From: Achromobacter spanius
GTDB taxonomy: Bacteria; Pseudomonadota; Gammaproteobacteria; Burkholderiales; Burkholderiaceae_B
Length of the DNA: 64,000 nt
Assembly: GCF_002812705.1 (NCBI RefSeq)
Contig: NZ_CP025030.1
Coordinates: 5,580,001 to 5,644,000 of the forward strand
Direction of reading: 5' to 3'
Part shown: one piece after another, positions 18,279 to 28,200 of the stretch
Position numbering within the stretch: the stretch's first letter is position 1
Layout of the letters: the number at the start of each line of letters is the position of its first letter
Position numbers and translations under genes: made by a program
Notes under the pieces: generated by a model
What the model saw: only the letters and a program-made list of their open reading frames with translations
Database searches by the model: none
Told to the model about the DNA's origin: nothing

Positions 18279-19976
18279 TTAGAACCTGGCATTGATTTCG
18301 AACTGCATGGTGTCGATGGCCAGGGGTTCACCATAGATCTCCTTGGTGCTCATCCAGCGGAACACGCCATACACGTTCTTCTCGAAGGCATAGCCCGCGC
18401 CGATGTAGTAGCCGCGCGCGTTGGTGCCGCCCTGGTGGAACGACGAATCGTTGAAGGCATCGGGCAGCGCATCCGGCTGGATGTACTTGTAGCCAACGAA
18501 GGCCAGCCAGTCGCCCTTCTCTTTCAGGTCATACGAACGGCCCAACGTGGCTTGCAGCATCCAGGCGTTGGGGCCGCTTTCGACGTTGCCGTTGTCGTCG
18601 AAGTTGTTGACGATATAGCCCTGCGAGCGGCTCGCCATCTTGCCCTTGCTGTAGGCCAGGTTGTGGATGAAGTTGCCGTTCACGCGCAGGCCCAGCCCAT
18701 CGAACACGCGGGTATCCCAACGCAGGTTCAAGTCCAGCAAGTCAAACTTCGAAGCCAGGCCCACGTATTGCGGCTGCGGCGTGTTGGCCGGGTCGAGCGG
18801 GTTGGGGGCAATGTTACGCAAGAGGAACAGCGTGTTGCCCTTTTGCATGAAGGCGGGCCGCGACCAGTCGGTGTCGCAGTTTTCGTCGCCCGCCCACGGC
18901 GAGCACGCGCTTGAGCGCTTGCCGGCGATGTTGTCGAAGTGGTAGTACGCCAGCGCGCCGCGCAGGCTGTTCTGGTTATTGACCTTCCAGTCGGCGCCCA
19001 CCTGCGCGCCCAGCAGCCACTTGTTTTCGCTTGCGCCTTCCGTCATGGAAGACGCATTCCAGCCGTTGTTCGCGTACTCGGTCGCAAACGCGCCCAGCGT
19101 GCCGAACAAGGTCACATCGCGGCCTTGCAGAGGCTGCTTGAAAATGGCCGCGATACCGTCGAAATTCAGATCGTTGGAGAACAGCGTATCGGTGGATTCG
19201 AACGGGTTGGCGATGCGGCCGCCGGTTACCGTGGCCCACGTGGCGGGACGATAGGTCAGGTAGGCCTGGTCAAGCCAGATTTCCTTCTTGCCCATGCCGC
19301 CGCCCAGCGTCTGCGAGGTGGATACCGGGCTGTCGTCGCTGCCGGTGGCCAGCCGAATGCCCGCCGTCCAGGCTTCGGAAATATCGGCGCGCACCCCAAG
19401 ACGGGCACGGATGCGCAACTGGTTGCGGCGGTCTTCGCGCGTGTTCAGCATGGGCGGATAGCCGCCGTTGGTGTTCTGGTTGACGTCGTACGGCCCGTTG
19501 GCGTTGAGCTTGGCGAAATTGACAATCTCGTTGCTGTTGCCGCCGTTGTAGAAGCGCGATTCGTCGCGCACGCGAACGTCGCCTTCCACGGTGATGCGCG
19601 ACACCCAATCCGGGAAGGTATTGGGCTGCGCCCAGTTCTCTTCCTTGGCCTGCACCATGACTTCAGCCTTGACCTCGTCGCGAATCTGGTCACGCACGGT
19701 CTGCGGAATGTAGGGCACGCGCACGTCGCCCGCTTGCGCCACGGCGGCGCCGCGGTCGGCGGGCGGAGCGTTGCGCGCGGCCTGGGCTTCGGCCTCGGCC
19801 TGCGCCACCAGCGCGTTGGCCTGTTCGGGCTTGAGCACGCCTTGCTGCACCAGCAGGCGGATCAGGTTGATGGTGGCGTTCTCGGACGGCGCGGGCGCGC
19901 TGTGCGCCGGCAGCGAGGCGGCGCCCGCCACGGCCAGCGCCAGCGATGCCGCCAACCGGTTCAATGGGAACTTCAT
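18279..19976 (-). CDS. Putative outer-membrane porin
   Basis: A protein of 565 residues. A signal peptide (LAASLALAVAGAASLPAHSA, about residues 8-27) is followed by a helical segment (LIRLLVQQGVLKPEQANALV, about 38-57) typical of the putative porin family, then a long beta-barrel with alternating polar/aromatic strands (RITVEGDVRVRDESRFYNGG, LRIRARLGVRADISEAWTAG) ending in the outer-membrane signature IDTMQFEINARF (C-terminal Phe). It probably forms a diffusion channel. Start ATG at 19976 has GGAGTGA upstream. It sits between tonB and the coiled-coil protein in the operon. As no TonB-dependent receptor lies in this locus, this barrel and TpsB are the only local outer-membrane candidates for contact with TonB. 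Confidence 0.82.
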   Translation of the reverse strand: MKFPLNRLAASLALAVAGAASLPAHSAPAPSENATINLIRLLVQQGVLKPEQANALVAQAEAEAQAARNAPPADRGAAVAQAGDVRVPYIPQTVRDQIRDEVKAEVMVQAKEENWAQPNTFPDWVSRITVEGDVRVRDESRFYNGGNSNEIVNFAKLNANGPYDVNQNTNGGYPPMLNTREDRRNQLRIRARLGVRADISEAWTAGIRLATGSDDSPVSTSQTLGGGMGKKEIWLDQAYLTYRPATWATVTGGRIANPFESTDTLFSNDLNFDGIAAIFKQPLQGRDVTLFGTLGAFATEYANNGWNASSMTEGASENKWLLGAQVGADWKVNNQNSLRGALAYYHFDNIAGKRSSACSPWAGDENCDTDWSRPAFMQKGNTLFLLRNIAPNPLDPANTPQPQYVGLASKFDLLDLNLRWDTRVFDGLGLRVNGNFIHNLAYSKGKMASRSQGYIVNNFDDNGNVESGPNAWMLQATLGRSYDLKEKGDWLAFVGYKYIQPDALPDAFNDSSFHQGGTNARGYYIGAGYAFEKNVYGVFRWMSTKEIYGEPLAIDTMQFEINARF

Positions 19977-20012
19977 GCTCTTGTCACTCCAGGATCAATT
20001 CAATGTGAGACA

Positions 20013-20726
20013 TCAAGACGGGCGGCGGCCAGTCAGCGAGGCACGGATGGGCATGCTGGCCGAGGCCGGCGGGCGTTCGTCCAGGCCCGGCACGGCGCGC
20101 AGCGCGGCGATCACGCGGGCGTCGACGTCGGCGTCGCCGCTGCCACGGGTCAATTCAACGCGGGTGACCTGGCCCGACGCCGTGAGCCAGATGTTGGCTT
20201 GCAGGCGGAAAGTCAGATTGCGAGTGCGTTCGTCTTCGCGCAGGATCTTCTGCAGCGCATAGGCCAGGTATTGGCTATAGGTGGCGTTGCCCGCGCGGCC
20301 CCCTCCCCCGCCCGACATGCCCTTGCCCTGCCCCGCGCCGATGTTGAAGGCGTCGCCGCCGGCTTGGGCGTCGCCGTCGATCTGCATCGGGTTGGCCAGG
20401 TCGTCGGCCGGGCGCGGCGGCGCCTCGTCCTGCGGCTTGGGCGGTTCGGGCGTGGGCTGCGGTTCGGGCTCGGGCGTGGCCACGGGCTCTTCCTTGGGCT
20501 GCTCGGGTTCCGGCGGCTTCTCGGGCTCGGGTGGCGGCGGCGGAGGCGGCGGCAGCGGGATGATGGCCGTGACCTTGGGCGCATCGCGCCGGACGCCGGA
20601 CATATCGTTGGCCCAGCGCCAAAGCGCGTAGGCCGCCACGATCGCCGCCACCACCACGGCCGCCAGCTTCAGCCAGCGGCGCGCCGGATGCGGATCGCGC
20701 GAAGAATCGGATGCATGTTGCGGCAT
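20013..20726 (-). CDS. tonB: TonB-family energy transducer
   Basis: A protein of 237 residues: short cytoplasmic tail, one membrane helix (about 18-37, WLKLAAVVVAAIVAAYALWR), a long Pro/Glu linker (PPPPPPPPEPEKPPEPEQPK) and a C-terminal TonB-like domain (YSQYLAYALQKILREDE, then FRLQANIWLTASGQVTRVEL). It lies directly downstream of exbD (17 bp), so the ExbB-ExbD-TonB motor is encoded as a unit. It would transmit proton-motive force to the outer membrane. Its partner is unclear because no TonB-dependent receptor is encoded here. Confidence 0.88.
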   Translation of the reverse strand: MPQHASDSSRDPHPARRWLKLAAVVVAAIVAAYALWRWANDMSGVRRDAPKVTAIIPLPPPPPPPPEPEKPPEPEQPKEEPVATPEPEPQPTPEPPKPQDEAPPRPADDLANPMQIDGDAQAGGDAFNIGAGQGKGMSGGGGGRAGNATYSQYLAYALQKILREDERTRNLTFRLQANIWLTASGQVTRVELTRGSGDADVDARVIAALRAVPGLDERPPASASMPIRASLTGRRPS

Positions 20727-20743
20727 GACGTCGGTTCCGGCCT

Positions 20744-21163
20744 CTATTGCGGCTTGCCGGTAACCAGGCCGACCTGTGCAAGTTCCAGGCGGCGCAACAG
20801 ATCCAGCACTTCCACGACCTTCTGGTACTGCACGGCGGCGTCGCCGCGCACAATGACCGGGAAGTCGGGGTTCAGTGCCTTCTCCGTGCGCAGCCGGTCT
20901 TCCAGCTCGGGCAAGGTAACCGGGTAAGCGTCCAGGAAAACCTGGCCGGCGTCGTTGACGGAGATCGCCTTGGTTTTCGGCTGCGACAAGGCCACGGTGG
21001 AACTGGCCTTGGGCAGGTTGACCTTGATGCCGGCGATCTGTGCGGTGGCCGTCAGAATGAACATGACCAGCACGACCATCAGCACGTCGACCAGCGGCGT
21101 GATGTTGATGCCGTCGACGGGCGCGTCGTCATCATCGTCCTGGGAGGTGGATACGGAAGCCAT
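20744..21163 (-). CDS. exbD: ExbD/TolR-family biopolymer transport protein
   Basis: A protein of 139 residues with a single N-terminal membrane helix and the essential intramembrane aspartate in INITPLVDVLMVVLVMFI (D26, equivalent to E. coli ExbD D25). The periplasmic part ends YQKVVEVLDLLRRLELAQVG as in the family. An acidic stretch DDDDD precedes the helix. Lies 9 bp after exbB and 17 bp before tonB. It forms the stator/proton pathway with ExbB. Confidence 0.92.
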   Translation of the reverse strand: MASVSTSQDDDDDAPVDGINITPLVDVLMVVLVMFILTATAQIAGIKVNLPKASSTVALSQPKTKAISVNDAGQVFLDAYPVTLPELEDRLRTEKALNPDFPVIVRGDAAVQYQKVVEVLDLLRRLELAQVGLVTGKPQ

Positions 21164-21172
21164 GGCTGCTCC

Positions 21173-23089
21173 TTACGCTTCGGCGGACGCGGGTTGCACG
21201 TCGCGCACGGCCGGGCGGCTGGCCGCCGGGGCGCGCACTGCCTGCTGATGGGCGGCTTCCTGCGCTTGCGTTTCGCCGTGCACTTCGGCCAGGCGCGTGA
21301 CGAACTCATCGACGAACACGCGCATGTCGGCGCTGACTTCCTTGTTGCGCGACACCAGACGGTTGTAGCCAAACAGCGCGGGGATCGCGACAAACAGGCC
21401 CATCGCGGTGGCCAGCAAGGCGGCCGCCATGCCGGGCGCGATGGCGTTGATGTTGACGTCACCCGCCATGGCCGTGCCCAGGAACACCACCATGATGCCC
21501 AGCACCGTGCCCAGCAGGCCGATGTAGGGGCCGCCCGCAATGGCGTTTGACAGCGAACCCAGCTTCGAACCCAGCGCCAGGTTTTCCTTGGTGCGCACGG
21601 CATCCATCGACGCGCGTATGGCTTCGATGGTGGCCGTGGAAATCGACGTGGTGTCGGCGCCCTGCGCGCGGCGCGTGCGGATCTCGTTGATGGCGACGCG
21701 GTACAGGCGCCACAGCGAGGCCTGCTCAACGCGCGTGGCCAGCGCCTTGTCGTCCGCCAGCAATTCCAGGCGCTGGCCGACCGTGGCGAAGGCCTCGCGG
21801 AACGATTCGTTGGCGCGCGCCACGCGAGCCACGTTGCGGCTCTTCTTGAACATGATGATCCAGGACTGCACCATCATCAGCACCAGCACGCCAATGATGA
21901 TCCAGGCGTCGATCGGCACGGCGTTAAGCAGAAAGCCCAGTCCGCCAAAGCCAAAACCGGATTGCTCTTCATCGGCGCCGTAGGCCACCAGGCGCGACTC
22001 GGCGCCTTGCGAGGCCGCGTCGGCGTAGATCAGCGCGGCGGGACGCGCAACCTTGGACAGGCGCACTTCGTCAATCGCACCCACGAACGGCGCGTACGTC
22101 GGCTGCGGCGCCGGAGCGGCTTCGACGGGCGTCGTGCCGTCCGCCGCGGGGGGCGCGGGGGTTGCGGCGGACACCGGCGGCGTCGGCACGTCGCCGCCCA
22201 GCGCGGCGGTAGTGCCAAGCGGCGGCAGGCTGGCCGCCAAGGATGCGGTAGCGCGGCCATTCACATACAGGTGAACCTGGCTGCCATCGGCCGTTACGGC
22301 AAGGTGCTGCCAGGCGGCGGGCGTCAGCGGTTGGCCGGGCTGGCTGCGCTGGCCGTTCACTTCCACAAAGGGCACGCCCTGGTTGATGCCGATCAGCAAG
22401 GCGTTGCCGGCGTCGCGACGCGCGTAGATCAGTTGTTCGCCGGCCGGTTGGTCGGCACGCACCCAGGCGCTGAACGTGAAGGCGCCCGCGGCGGGAATGG
22501 CCAATGAGGGGCTGGCCGGCAGCATCAGCGGCGCGGCGCCCGTGAACTGCGCGGCGCGGCCGATGACGCCGTCCACCATCGCAGCGGTCGGCGTCTGGCC
22601 GTGGTTGCTGTAGGCCGTGGTGTCGCGGGGCGGCGCGCCGGCCGCGCCGTCAAAGTGGTAGACCAGGGTGTAGTTGGGGTCGAAACTCAGTTGGCCGTTG
22701 GCCGAGGCGGGCGCCTTCTGGTTGCCGTAGTACATCCAGATGTCCTGACGCTGGCCGTCGGCCACTTCCGGCACATCCACCCACACCAGCGCCATCCCCA
22801 GCAAGGGGTCGAACGATTCCAACTGGTGGTTCAGCACGGTCTGGTCGTCGGCCGCCACAAAACGGATGTCGGCGCCCTTCTCGTTGATGCCATCGAAGGT
22901 GAAGTTGCCCGTATGCAGGCGCACCAGCAGCGGCGTGCGGCCGGCGGGGCCGCCCAGCGGCATGCCTTGCGCGGTGCTGTCGACGGTGATTTGCTTGCGG
23001 TACTGCCAGTCTGGTTGCCACCAGGCGTTGGCGGCGGACGGCAGTACGCCGGCCAGCACGGTTAGCAGGAGCATCAATAGGCGTTGCAT
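21173..23089 (-). CDS. ExbB/TolQ-type proton channel fused to a periplasmic DUF2341 and LamG-like region
   Basis: 638 residues, far longer than usual ExbB (~240). A signal peptide (LLMLLLTVLAGVLPSAANA, about 4-22) precedes a DUF2341-type region (WWQPDWQYRKQITVD to DIWMYYGNQKAP, about 23-130) and a concanavalin/LamG-like fold (about 160-355: AFTFSAWVRADQPAGEQLIY, VHLYVNGRATASL, FVGAIDEVRLS). The ExbB core follows with three membrane helices (AWIIIGVLVLMMVQSWIIMF; PYIGLLGTVLGIMVVFLGTA; AALLATAMGLFVAIPALFGY). The N-terminal part would project into the periplasm and could bind a glycan or protein. Lies between tpsB and exbD. The fusion runs through one uninterrupted frame, so it is not an assembly artefact of two genes. 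Confidence 0.88.
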   Translation of the reverse strand: MQRLLMLLLTVLAGVLPSAANAWWQPDWQYRKQITVDSTAQGMPLGGPAGRTPLLVRLHTGNFTFDGINEKGADIRFVAADDQTVLNHQLESFDPLLGMALVWVDVPEVADGQRQDIWMYYGNQKAPASANGQLSFDPNYTLVYHFDGAAGAPPRDTTAYSNHGQTPTAAMVDGVIGRAAQFTGAAPLMLPASPSLAIPAAGAFTFSAWVRADQPAGEQLIYARRDAGNALLIGINQGVPFVEVNGQRSQPGQPLTPAAWQHLAVTADGSQVHLYVNGRATASLAASLPPLGTTAALGGDVPTPPVSAATPAPPAADGTTPVEAAPAPQPTYAPFVGAIDEVRLSKVARPAALIYADAASQGAESRLVAYGADEEQSGFGFGGLGFLLNAVPIDAWIIIGVLVLMMVQSWIIMFKKSRNVARVARANESFREAFATVGQRLELLADDKALATRVEQASLWRLYRVAINEIRTRRAQGADTTSISTATIEAIRASMDAVRTKENLALGSKLGSLSNAIAGGPYIGLLGTVLGIMVVFLGTAMAGDVNINAIAPGMAAALLATAMGLFVAIPALFGYNRLVSRNKEVSADMRVFVDEFVTRLAEVHGETQAQEAAHQQAVRAPAASRPAVRDVQPASAEA

Positions 23090-23128
23090 GAGTAAGACTC
23101 CGGGGGTGAATGGGGTAAGCGCGTGCGC

Positions 23129-24751
23129 TCAGAAGTTGGCGCGGACGCTGAAGTTCAGACGGGGATCGTGTTTGCGGGTATTGGGGCCGTCCTTGAGCGG
23201 GTAGCCCCAGTCCAGCGAGCCGGACAACCAATCCAGCACTTGCAGGCGGGTGCCCAGGCCCAGGCTGGCCAGTGAATAGCTGGCGTCCTGCTCGGGCAGC
23301 GGGTCACGCAAGCGCAAAGTGGCGGCGTCGGCAAAGGCGTAGAAGCGCCATTCATTGACGTTCGCGCCCAGCCAGCGAGCCAATGACGGCGTGCGCCATT
23401 CGACCGAAGCCAGCACGCCGTCGTCGCCCGTGCGTTCGGCGGCCAGGTAGCCGCGCACACTGGTCGCGCCGCCGGCCGAGAATTGCTCGTTGGACACCAG
23501 CGCGCCCGAGGCCAGCTGGAACGAGCCGCGCAGGCCCAATTGCCAGTCGCCGAAAAGGTTCTGCGTGTGCGTGCCGTCGCCGCGCAGCAAGGCAAAGCTG
23601 GGGCTGGCCTGATAGCGCTTGTCGTCAAACTCCTGCCAGTCGCTGCCCTGGTTGAAGAAGGAGCCGCTGGCGCCCACCACCGACAAGCCCAGGCTGCTTT
23701 GCGATGACTCGGAATAGCGGTAGCCGTTGTAGGCCAGCGTGAACGGCAGGTACTTGATGGGGATCTGGTCTTCGTTGTCGCCGAAGCGGGTCGACTCATC
23801 GAACTTCTTGTAGTCCAGGCCGATGGACAACGAATTGCTCCAGTCGCCTTGCGGGTCCATCGTGTAGATGGCGGAAAGCCCGAAAGAATAGCCCTTGCCC
23901 AGCACGTTGGTGCCGCCGATGGTGGCGACGTTGCTGTCGCTCTTGTAGCCCGAGAATTGCAGGCCCCAGCGCGGCGTCAGCGGCATGGAGTACGAGCCCG
24001 ACCACACCTTGGCGTTGTCGGTTTCCTGCGGGGCGGTGAAGAAGGTCAGGCTGACGGAATGGCCCAGTTGCCACAGGTTGTCATAGCCCAGCGATGCCGT
24101 GCTGCGCAGGCGCGAGGTGTCGGCGCTGTAATCATTGTTCAGGCCCAGGCTGGCGTGCCAGGGGCTCTTGTCTTCCACCTTCAGGTCCACATCCATCGTG
24201 CCGGGGATGCGCCCTTCCTTCACCAGCGGCACCACCTGGCGGCTGGCGCCCTTGTTCAGTTGCGTCAGCTCGGCCTGCGCGCGATTGAAGTTGGGCACCT
24301 GCCCTTCCTGCAACGCGGGCACATCGTCGCGGATCGCCAGGGGCGAATAGTGCTGCGCCCCCACCACTCGCACGCGGCCGACCTTGGTTTCCGACACCTG
24401 CAGGAAGACGATGCCGTCGGCCACCTGCTGTTCGGGCAAGTCCACGTAGACCGACTGGTAGCCCTTGTCCTGATAGATCGTCTGCAAGGCTTCGCGCGCC
24501 GATTCAATGTCGGCCAGGGAGCGGTCCGGTCCCAGATAGGGATAGACGGCGCGCTCGATGTCACGGGCTTCAAGCACGGTGTTGCCGCGCACGATGTACT
24601 CATTGATATTCACGCGGCGGCCGGAGGTGGCGTCAGCCCCGGCCGCGCCCTGCGCCCAGGCCGCGTTCATCGCGACGATCAGCACAAGCGCCTGCGGCGC
24701 GCGGCGCAAGATGGCGCGCAACGCGCGGCCCCTACTTTCGAAATCATGCAT
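23129..24751 (-). CDS. TpsB-type outer-membrane transporter (FhaC/ShlB/HecB family)
   Basis: A protein of 540 residues. A signal peptide ends near AAWAQG (about residue 35). Two POTRA domains follow (about 45-205: NEYIVRGNTVLEARDIERAV, LADIESAREALQTIYQDKGY, VRVVGAQHYSPLAIRD), then a 16-strand-type barrel ending DPRLNFSVRANF. The FhaC-family barrel motif appears in GLRGSFQLASGALVSNEQFS and GATSVRGYLAAERTGDDG (loop 6 VRGY). It secretes the giant TpsA encoded just upstream. A strong terminator separates it from tpsA, so it likely has its own promoter. It is followed by the exbB fusion after 39 bp. Confidence 0.92.
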   Translation of the reverse strand: MHDFESRGRALRAILRRAPQALVLIVAMNAAWAQGAAGADATSGRRVNINEYIVRGNTVLEARDIERAVYPYLGPDRSLADIESAREALQTIYQDKGYQSVYVDLPEQQVADGIVFLQVSETKVGRVRVVGAQHYSPLAIRDDVPALQEGQVPNFNRAQAELTQLNKGASRQVVPLVKEGRIPGTMDVDLKVEDKSPWHASLGLNNDYSADTSRLRSTASLGYDNLWQLGHSVSLTFFTAPQETDNAKVWSGSYSMPLTPRWGLQFSGYKSDSNVATIGGTNVLGKGYSFGLSAIYTMDPQGDWSNSLSIGLDYKKFDESTRFGDNEDQIPIKYLPFTLAYNGYRYSESSQSSLGLSVVGASGSFFNQGSDWQEFDDKRYQASPSFALLRGDGTHTQNLFGDWQLGLRGSFQLASGALVSNEQFSAGGATSVRGYLAAERTGDDGVLASVEWRTPSLARWLGANVNEWRFYAFADAATLRLRDPLPEQDASYSLASLGLGTRLQVLDWLSGSLDWGYPLKDGPNTRKHDPRLNFSVRANF

Positions 24752-25005
24752 AGCGATGCACTCAGTTCCTTGTGTGAAAACCGGTCTGGTACCGGCCGCT
24801 ACCGTGCAGCGCGCATCGCGACAATCCCGTTACGGTTTTCGCCCACAACCCCGCGTCTACAACTTCTGCTTGTTACTAGACGTACTGGCAGGCCCAAGAC
24901 CGCGCGTTGTAAGAAAAACTTCACGAAAAAAAACCGGGCGTCGACCGGGCCGAACGGTCTCGCGGGGATTCTGGCGACGCCACATGACGGCGCCAGCGGC
25001 GCAAC

Positions 25006-25036
25006 AAAAAAAAAGCGGCCAGTAGCAACTGGCCGC
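25006..25036 (-). terminator. Rho-independent terminator after tpsA
   Basis: On the minus strand a perfect 9-bp stem (GCGGCCAGT/ACTGGCCGC, loop TGCT) is followed by nine consecutive T. It lies about 170 bp past the tpsA stop and 255 bp before tpsB, so most tpsA transcripts should end here. Confidence 0.88.
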
Positions 25037-25042
25037 CCATAC

Positions 25043-25062
25043 GCAGGATGGGTAAAGCGCAT
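25043..25062 (+). repeat. Partial dispersed-element end next to copy D
   Basis: GCAGGATGGGTAAAGCGC repeats the left end of the 66-bp element in tandem, directly before full copy D. Confidence 0.6.
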
Positions 25063-25064
25063 GC

Positions 25065-25130
25065 GTAGGATGGGTGAAGCGCGCAAACCCCACGGCAAGA
25101 ACCCCGGCGCCGAACGCGCGCAACCCATCA
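25065..25130 (+). repeat. Dispersed ~66-bp palindromic element, copy D
   Basis: It starts GTAGGATGGGTGAAGCGCG and ends CGCGCAACCCATCA, 66 bp, between the tpsA stop and the terminator. The centre is unrelated to the other copies. Confidence 0.72.
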
Positions 25131-25208
25131 ACCGCCGCCTGCACGTCTCCGCCCCGGTTCAAAACCATCGCGTTCCTCACGCCCCGGTTCCGCCCCCGCC
25201 CCCCCTCT

Positions 25209-28200
25209 TCACAGCATCAGCTTGCGCCGCTCCTCCGCCGTCAACGATGCCGTCTCGCCGGCGTCCAACGCCCCCGCCCCCAACACCTGCACCGCGCTGG
25301 CCGCGTCATACTTCGGCGCAACCGAAGCCGCACCCGCCGACGGCACAACCGGCGTGGCGCCCGCCACCGGCTCTTCCCCATACCCCAGGATCTGCACGTT
25401 GATCACCGAAGGTTGGTTCTGACGCGCCTCGGCCTGCGCGCGCTGGGCGGAATCCTGCGCCGCATTGACTGCCGAGCTTGCCGCCGCGCTGGCCGACGAC
25501 AGCGCACCGGTGTTGACCCCGGCCGTTACCGGCACGCCCGCGCTATCGCCCTGCGCCTGGATGTTGGCCGCGTTCACCACTTGCAAGGCCGCGATGTTCA
25601 CGTTGCCCGATACGCGGATGCCGGCCTCGCCCGCGTCAATCGTGCCCAGCGGCGCGTACAGGTCCACATCGCCCGCCGGCACTTCCGGCAGCGGCGCCAG
25701 CGTGGCGATGCCCGCGCCGGTGCTGGGCGCGTTGGGCGACAGGGTCACGTTGCCGACGGCGTCGTAGACGCGCTTGGGCGGCGTGTACAGCACGGTCGTC
25801 TTCGAGCCCCGGCCCGCGTTGATATCGCCTTGCGCCGACCACGCGGTAATCCCCCCGCCGAAGGTCGTCATCACTCGGCTCTGACCCAGCAGGATGCTGC
25901 CCTGTGCGTACAACTGGATGTTGCCCTCGCCCTGCGTGATGATGCCGGCGGTGGCGGGCGGCGCCACGCCTTCCACGCCGAACACCTGCTGCCCGCCCGG
26001 CGTCAGCAACTGGATGTCGCCGCCGAAGGTGCTGCGGATGCCCGCCGCGCCGTACAGCGTGATGTCCCCCTCGTAGGCGCCCGGCGCGGTTTCCGGGAAC
26101 AGCGCGGCGATTGCCTGGCGGCCACGCAGATAGCTGCCGTTGCGCGGGCTGGCCAGGTCGTTGTATTCGCGTCCGCCGGAACGCAGCTCGGCAAAATAAA
26201 CCTGCCGCGCAAAGATCCGTTGCTGTTCGGCGGGCAAGGCGGCAAAGGCCGCGCGCGCGTCGTCCGTGCTGCCGGCAAAGCCATAGCGTTGCGTCATCCA
26301 CAACAGCAATTCGGCTTCGTAGGTCTTGAAGGCCAGGCCCTGGTCCACCAACGGGCGGCTGGGGTCGGCCGCCATGGCCGGGTCCAGATAGCGCGCCAGG
26401 AACGCCGCGTAGTCCGGCCCCTTGGCGCCCACGCCCGCCAACACGGCGATCGACGCGCCAGGACGTTGGTCGCCCGGCATCACCGCGCCCAGGCTCGTGA
26501 TGGAAGCCTTGTCCGCCATCAGCACGTGACGGCCGGCCGACACTTCCAGTGCGCCGGGGCCCGCCACCTGGAACGAGCTGTACAGGATGTCGCGACCCGC
26601 CGACACCCGCGACACATCCAGCGCGTCGCGATGCAGGAACAGGTTGCCGGTCGAGGTCACCGACGTCCCGCTTGCGCCAAAGTTCATGCCATTGGTTGAG
26701 GGTACGTCGGTCGACGTCCCCGTGTTCGTGCCCGAGGCCACGATGTCGCGGCCCGCCAGCATCCAGACGGGGCCCGATGCCTCATACCAGGTTTGGCCCA
26801 GGTTCGGGCCCTGCGTGATGGACAGCGCCTCGCCCGTGCGCAGCCCGACGATGTCGCCATTGCGGGCATAAAAGCGCGTCACGTCATTGGAACCCGCCGT
26901 GCTGGCGGTCAGCGCGTTGAAGTAGAACAAGGGGAAATGGGTGTACCGGTCGCCGGCCAGGCCATTGGCCCCCTGGTTGCTCAAGGCCACATTCGTATTG
27001 GCCTCGGACAAGTAACCAGCAAAGGCCGGCGCCAACACGTTGGCGACGCTGGCCGGGTCGGCTCCCGAGCGGTTGATGGCGTAGCCGCCCGCGTAGATGG
27101 AATCCCCCGCCAGCATTTCCAGTTGCCCGCGCGCACCCGGCGCCAGCGTCAGCGAATACGGCAGGCCCGTTGCTTCGTTGTTCAGGTATCCCGCCGACAC
27201 GCCCGCATAAATACTGCCGTCATAGGCCGTGGCGCGCAGAATCGACGGGTACAGATAGCGCCCGTCGGACGGCGAGGTGTTGCGCCCCGCCTGCACCGCC
27301 AGACCCTGCGCGCTATGCGAGGTCTGCCGGCTGGGCGTCAGGTTGCCGCCCGCGCTGGACAGCTCAATGGCCGTATTCTCCGTCCACATCGAGAACCAGC
27401 TATAGCCGCCGCCCGTGCGCATAGTGCCGTCCGGCATGCGATAAGGCGTGCTGTTGGGCAAGACGACACGACCCGGATCGCTGGCGCCGCTTACCACGAG
27501 GTCTCCGCGCGTATCCAGGCGGATCACCGCGTCGCCCGGAATCAGCACCAGGCCGCCCGTGGCGCTGGCCATCGTGGACACGTAGGGGTCGTAGCCACGG
27601 CTTTCCTTCACGTCTTGCTCGCGGGCTTCGTTGCCGTATTGCAGATCCAGCCCGCCCACCGCGCCGCCCGCCAATTGGGCATGGCCGCGCAGGTTGATCA
27701 GCGCGCCCTGCAAGTCCAGCGCGGGTTCGCCGTAATAGGGGGTTGGCCCCACGGTCGAGGACACCAGACCGCGCGCGCTTTGCGTCGGGTTCAAGCCGCC
27801 TCCGACACGGATGTCGATATCGCCGCCCCCCGTCAACGTCATGCCTCCGTCGCCCGCAATGCGGCCGGTGCTGCCCACGGCCACGATCAGGCCCTGGCTG
27901 CGCGGATTGTTGATGGATCCGCGCGACTCGATGTTGCCCGCGTCGCCGTCCACGCGCAGGCTGACGTTGCCGCCGCCCAATGCCCCGAAGCCGGTGAAGC
28001 CCACTAACAGCGGCGTGTTGTCCTTGAACGCCGAGGGCGCGCGCGTGTAGCTGCCGAAGTTGATCCACCACGCAGTAGGCGTATCGCCGCCATTGGCGCT
28101 GCCGGTACCTTGGCGCCACAACCAGTTGCCGATACCCACGCTGGGATCTATGACGCGCGCCTCGAAATTGCCGCCCGTGGTCTTGCCCCACACATCGCCG

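Noticed and set aside
18939..20927. 662-codon plus-strand frame over porin and tonB
   Set aside because: Antisense shadow; the minus-strand genes have signal peptides, domains and ribosome-binding sites.
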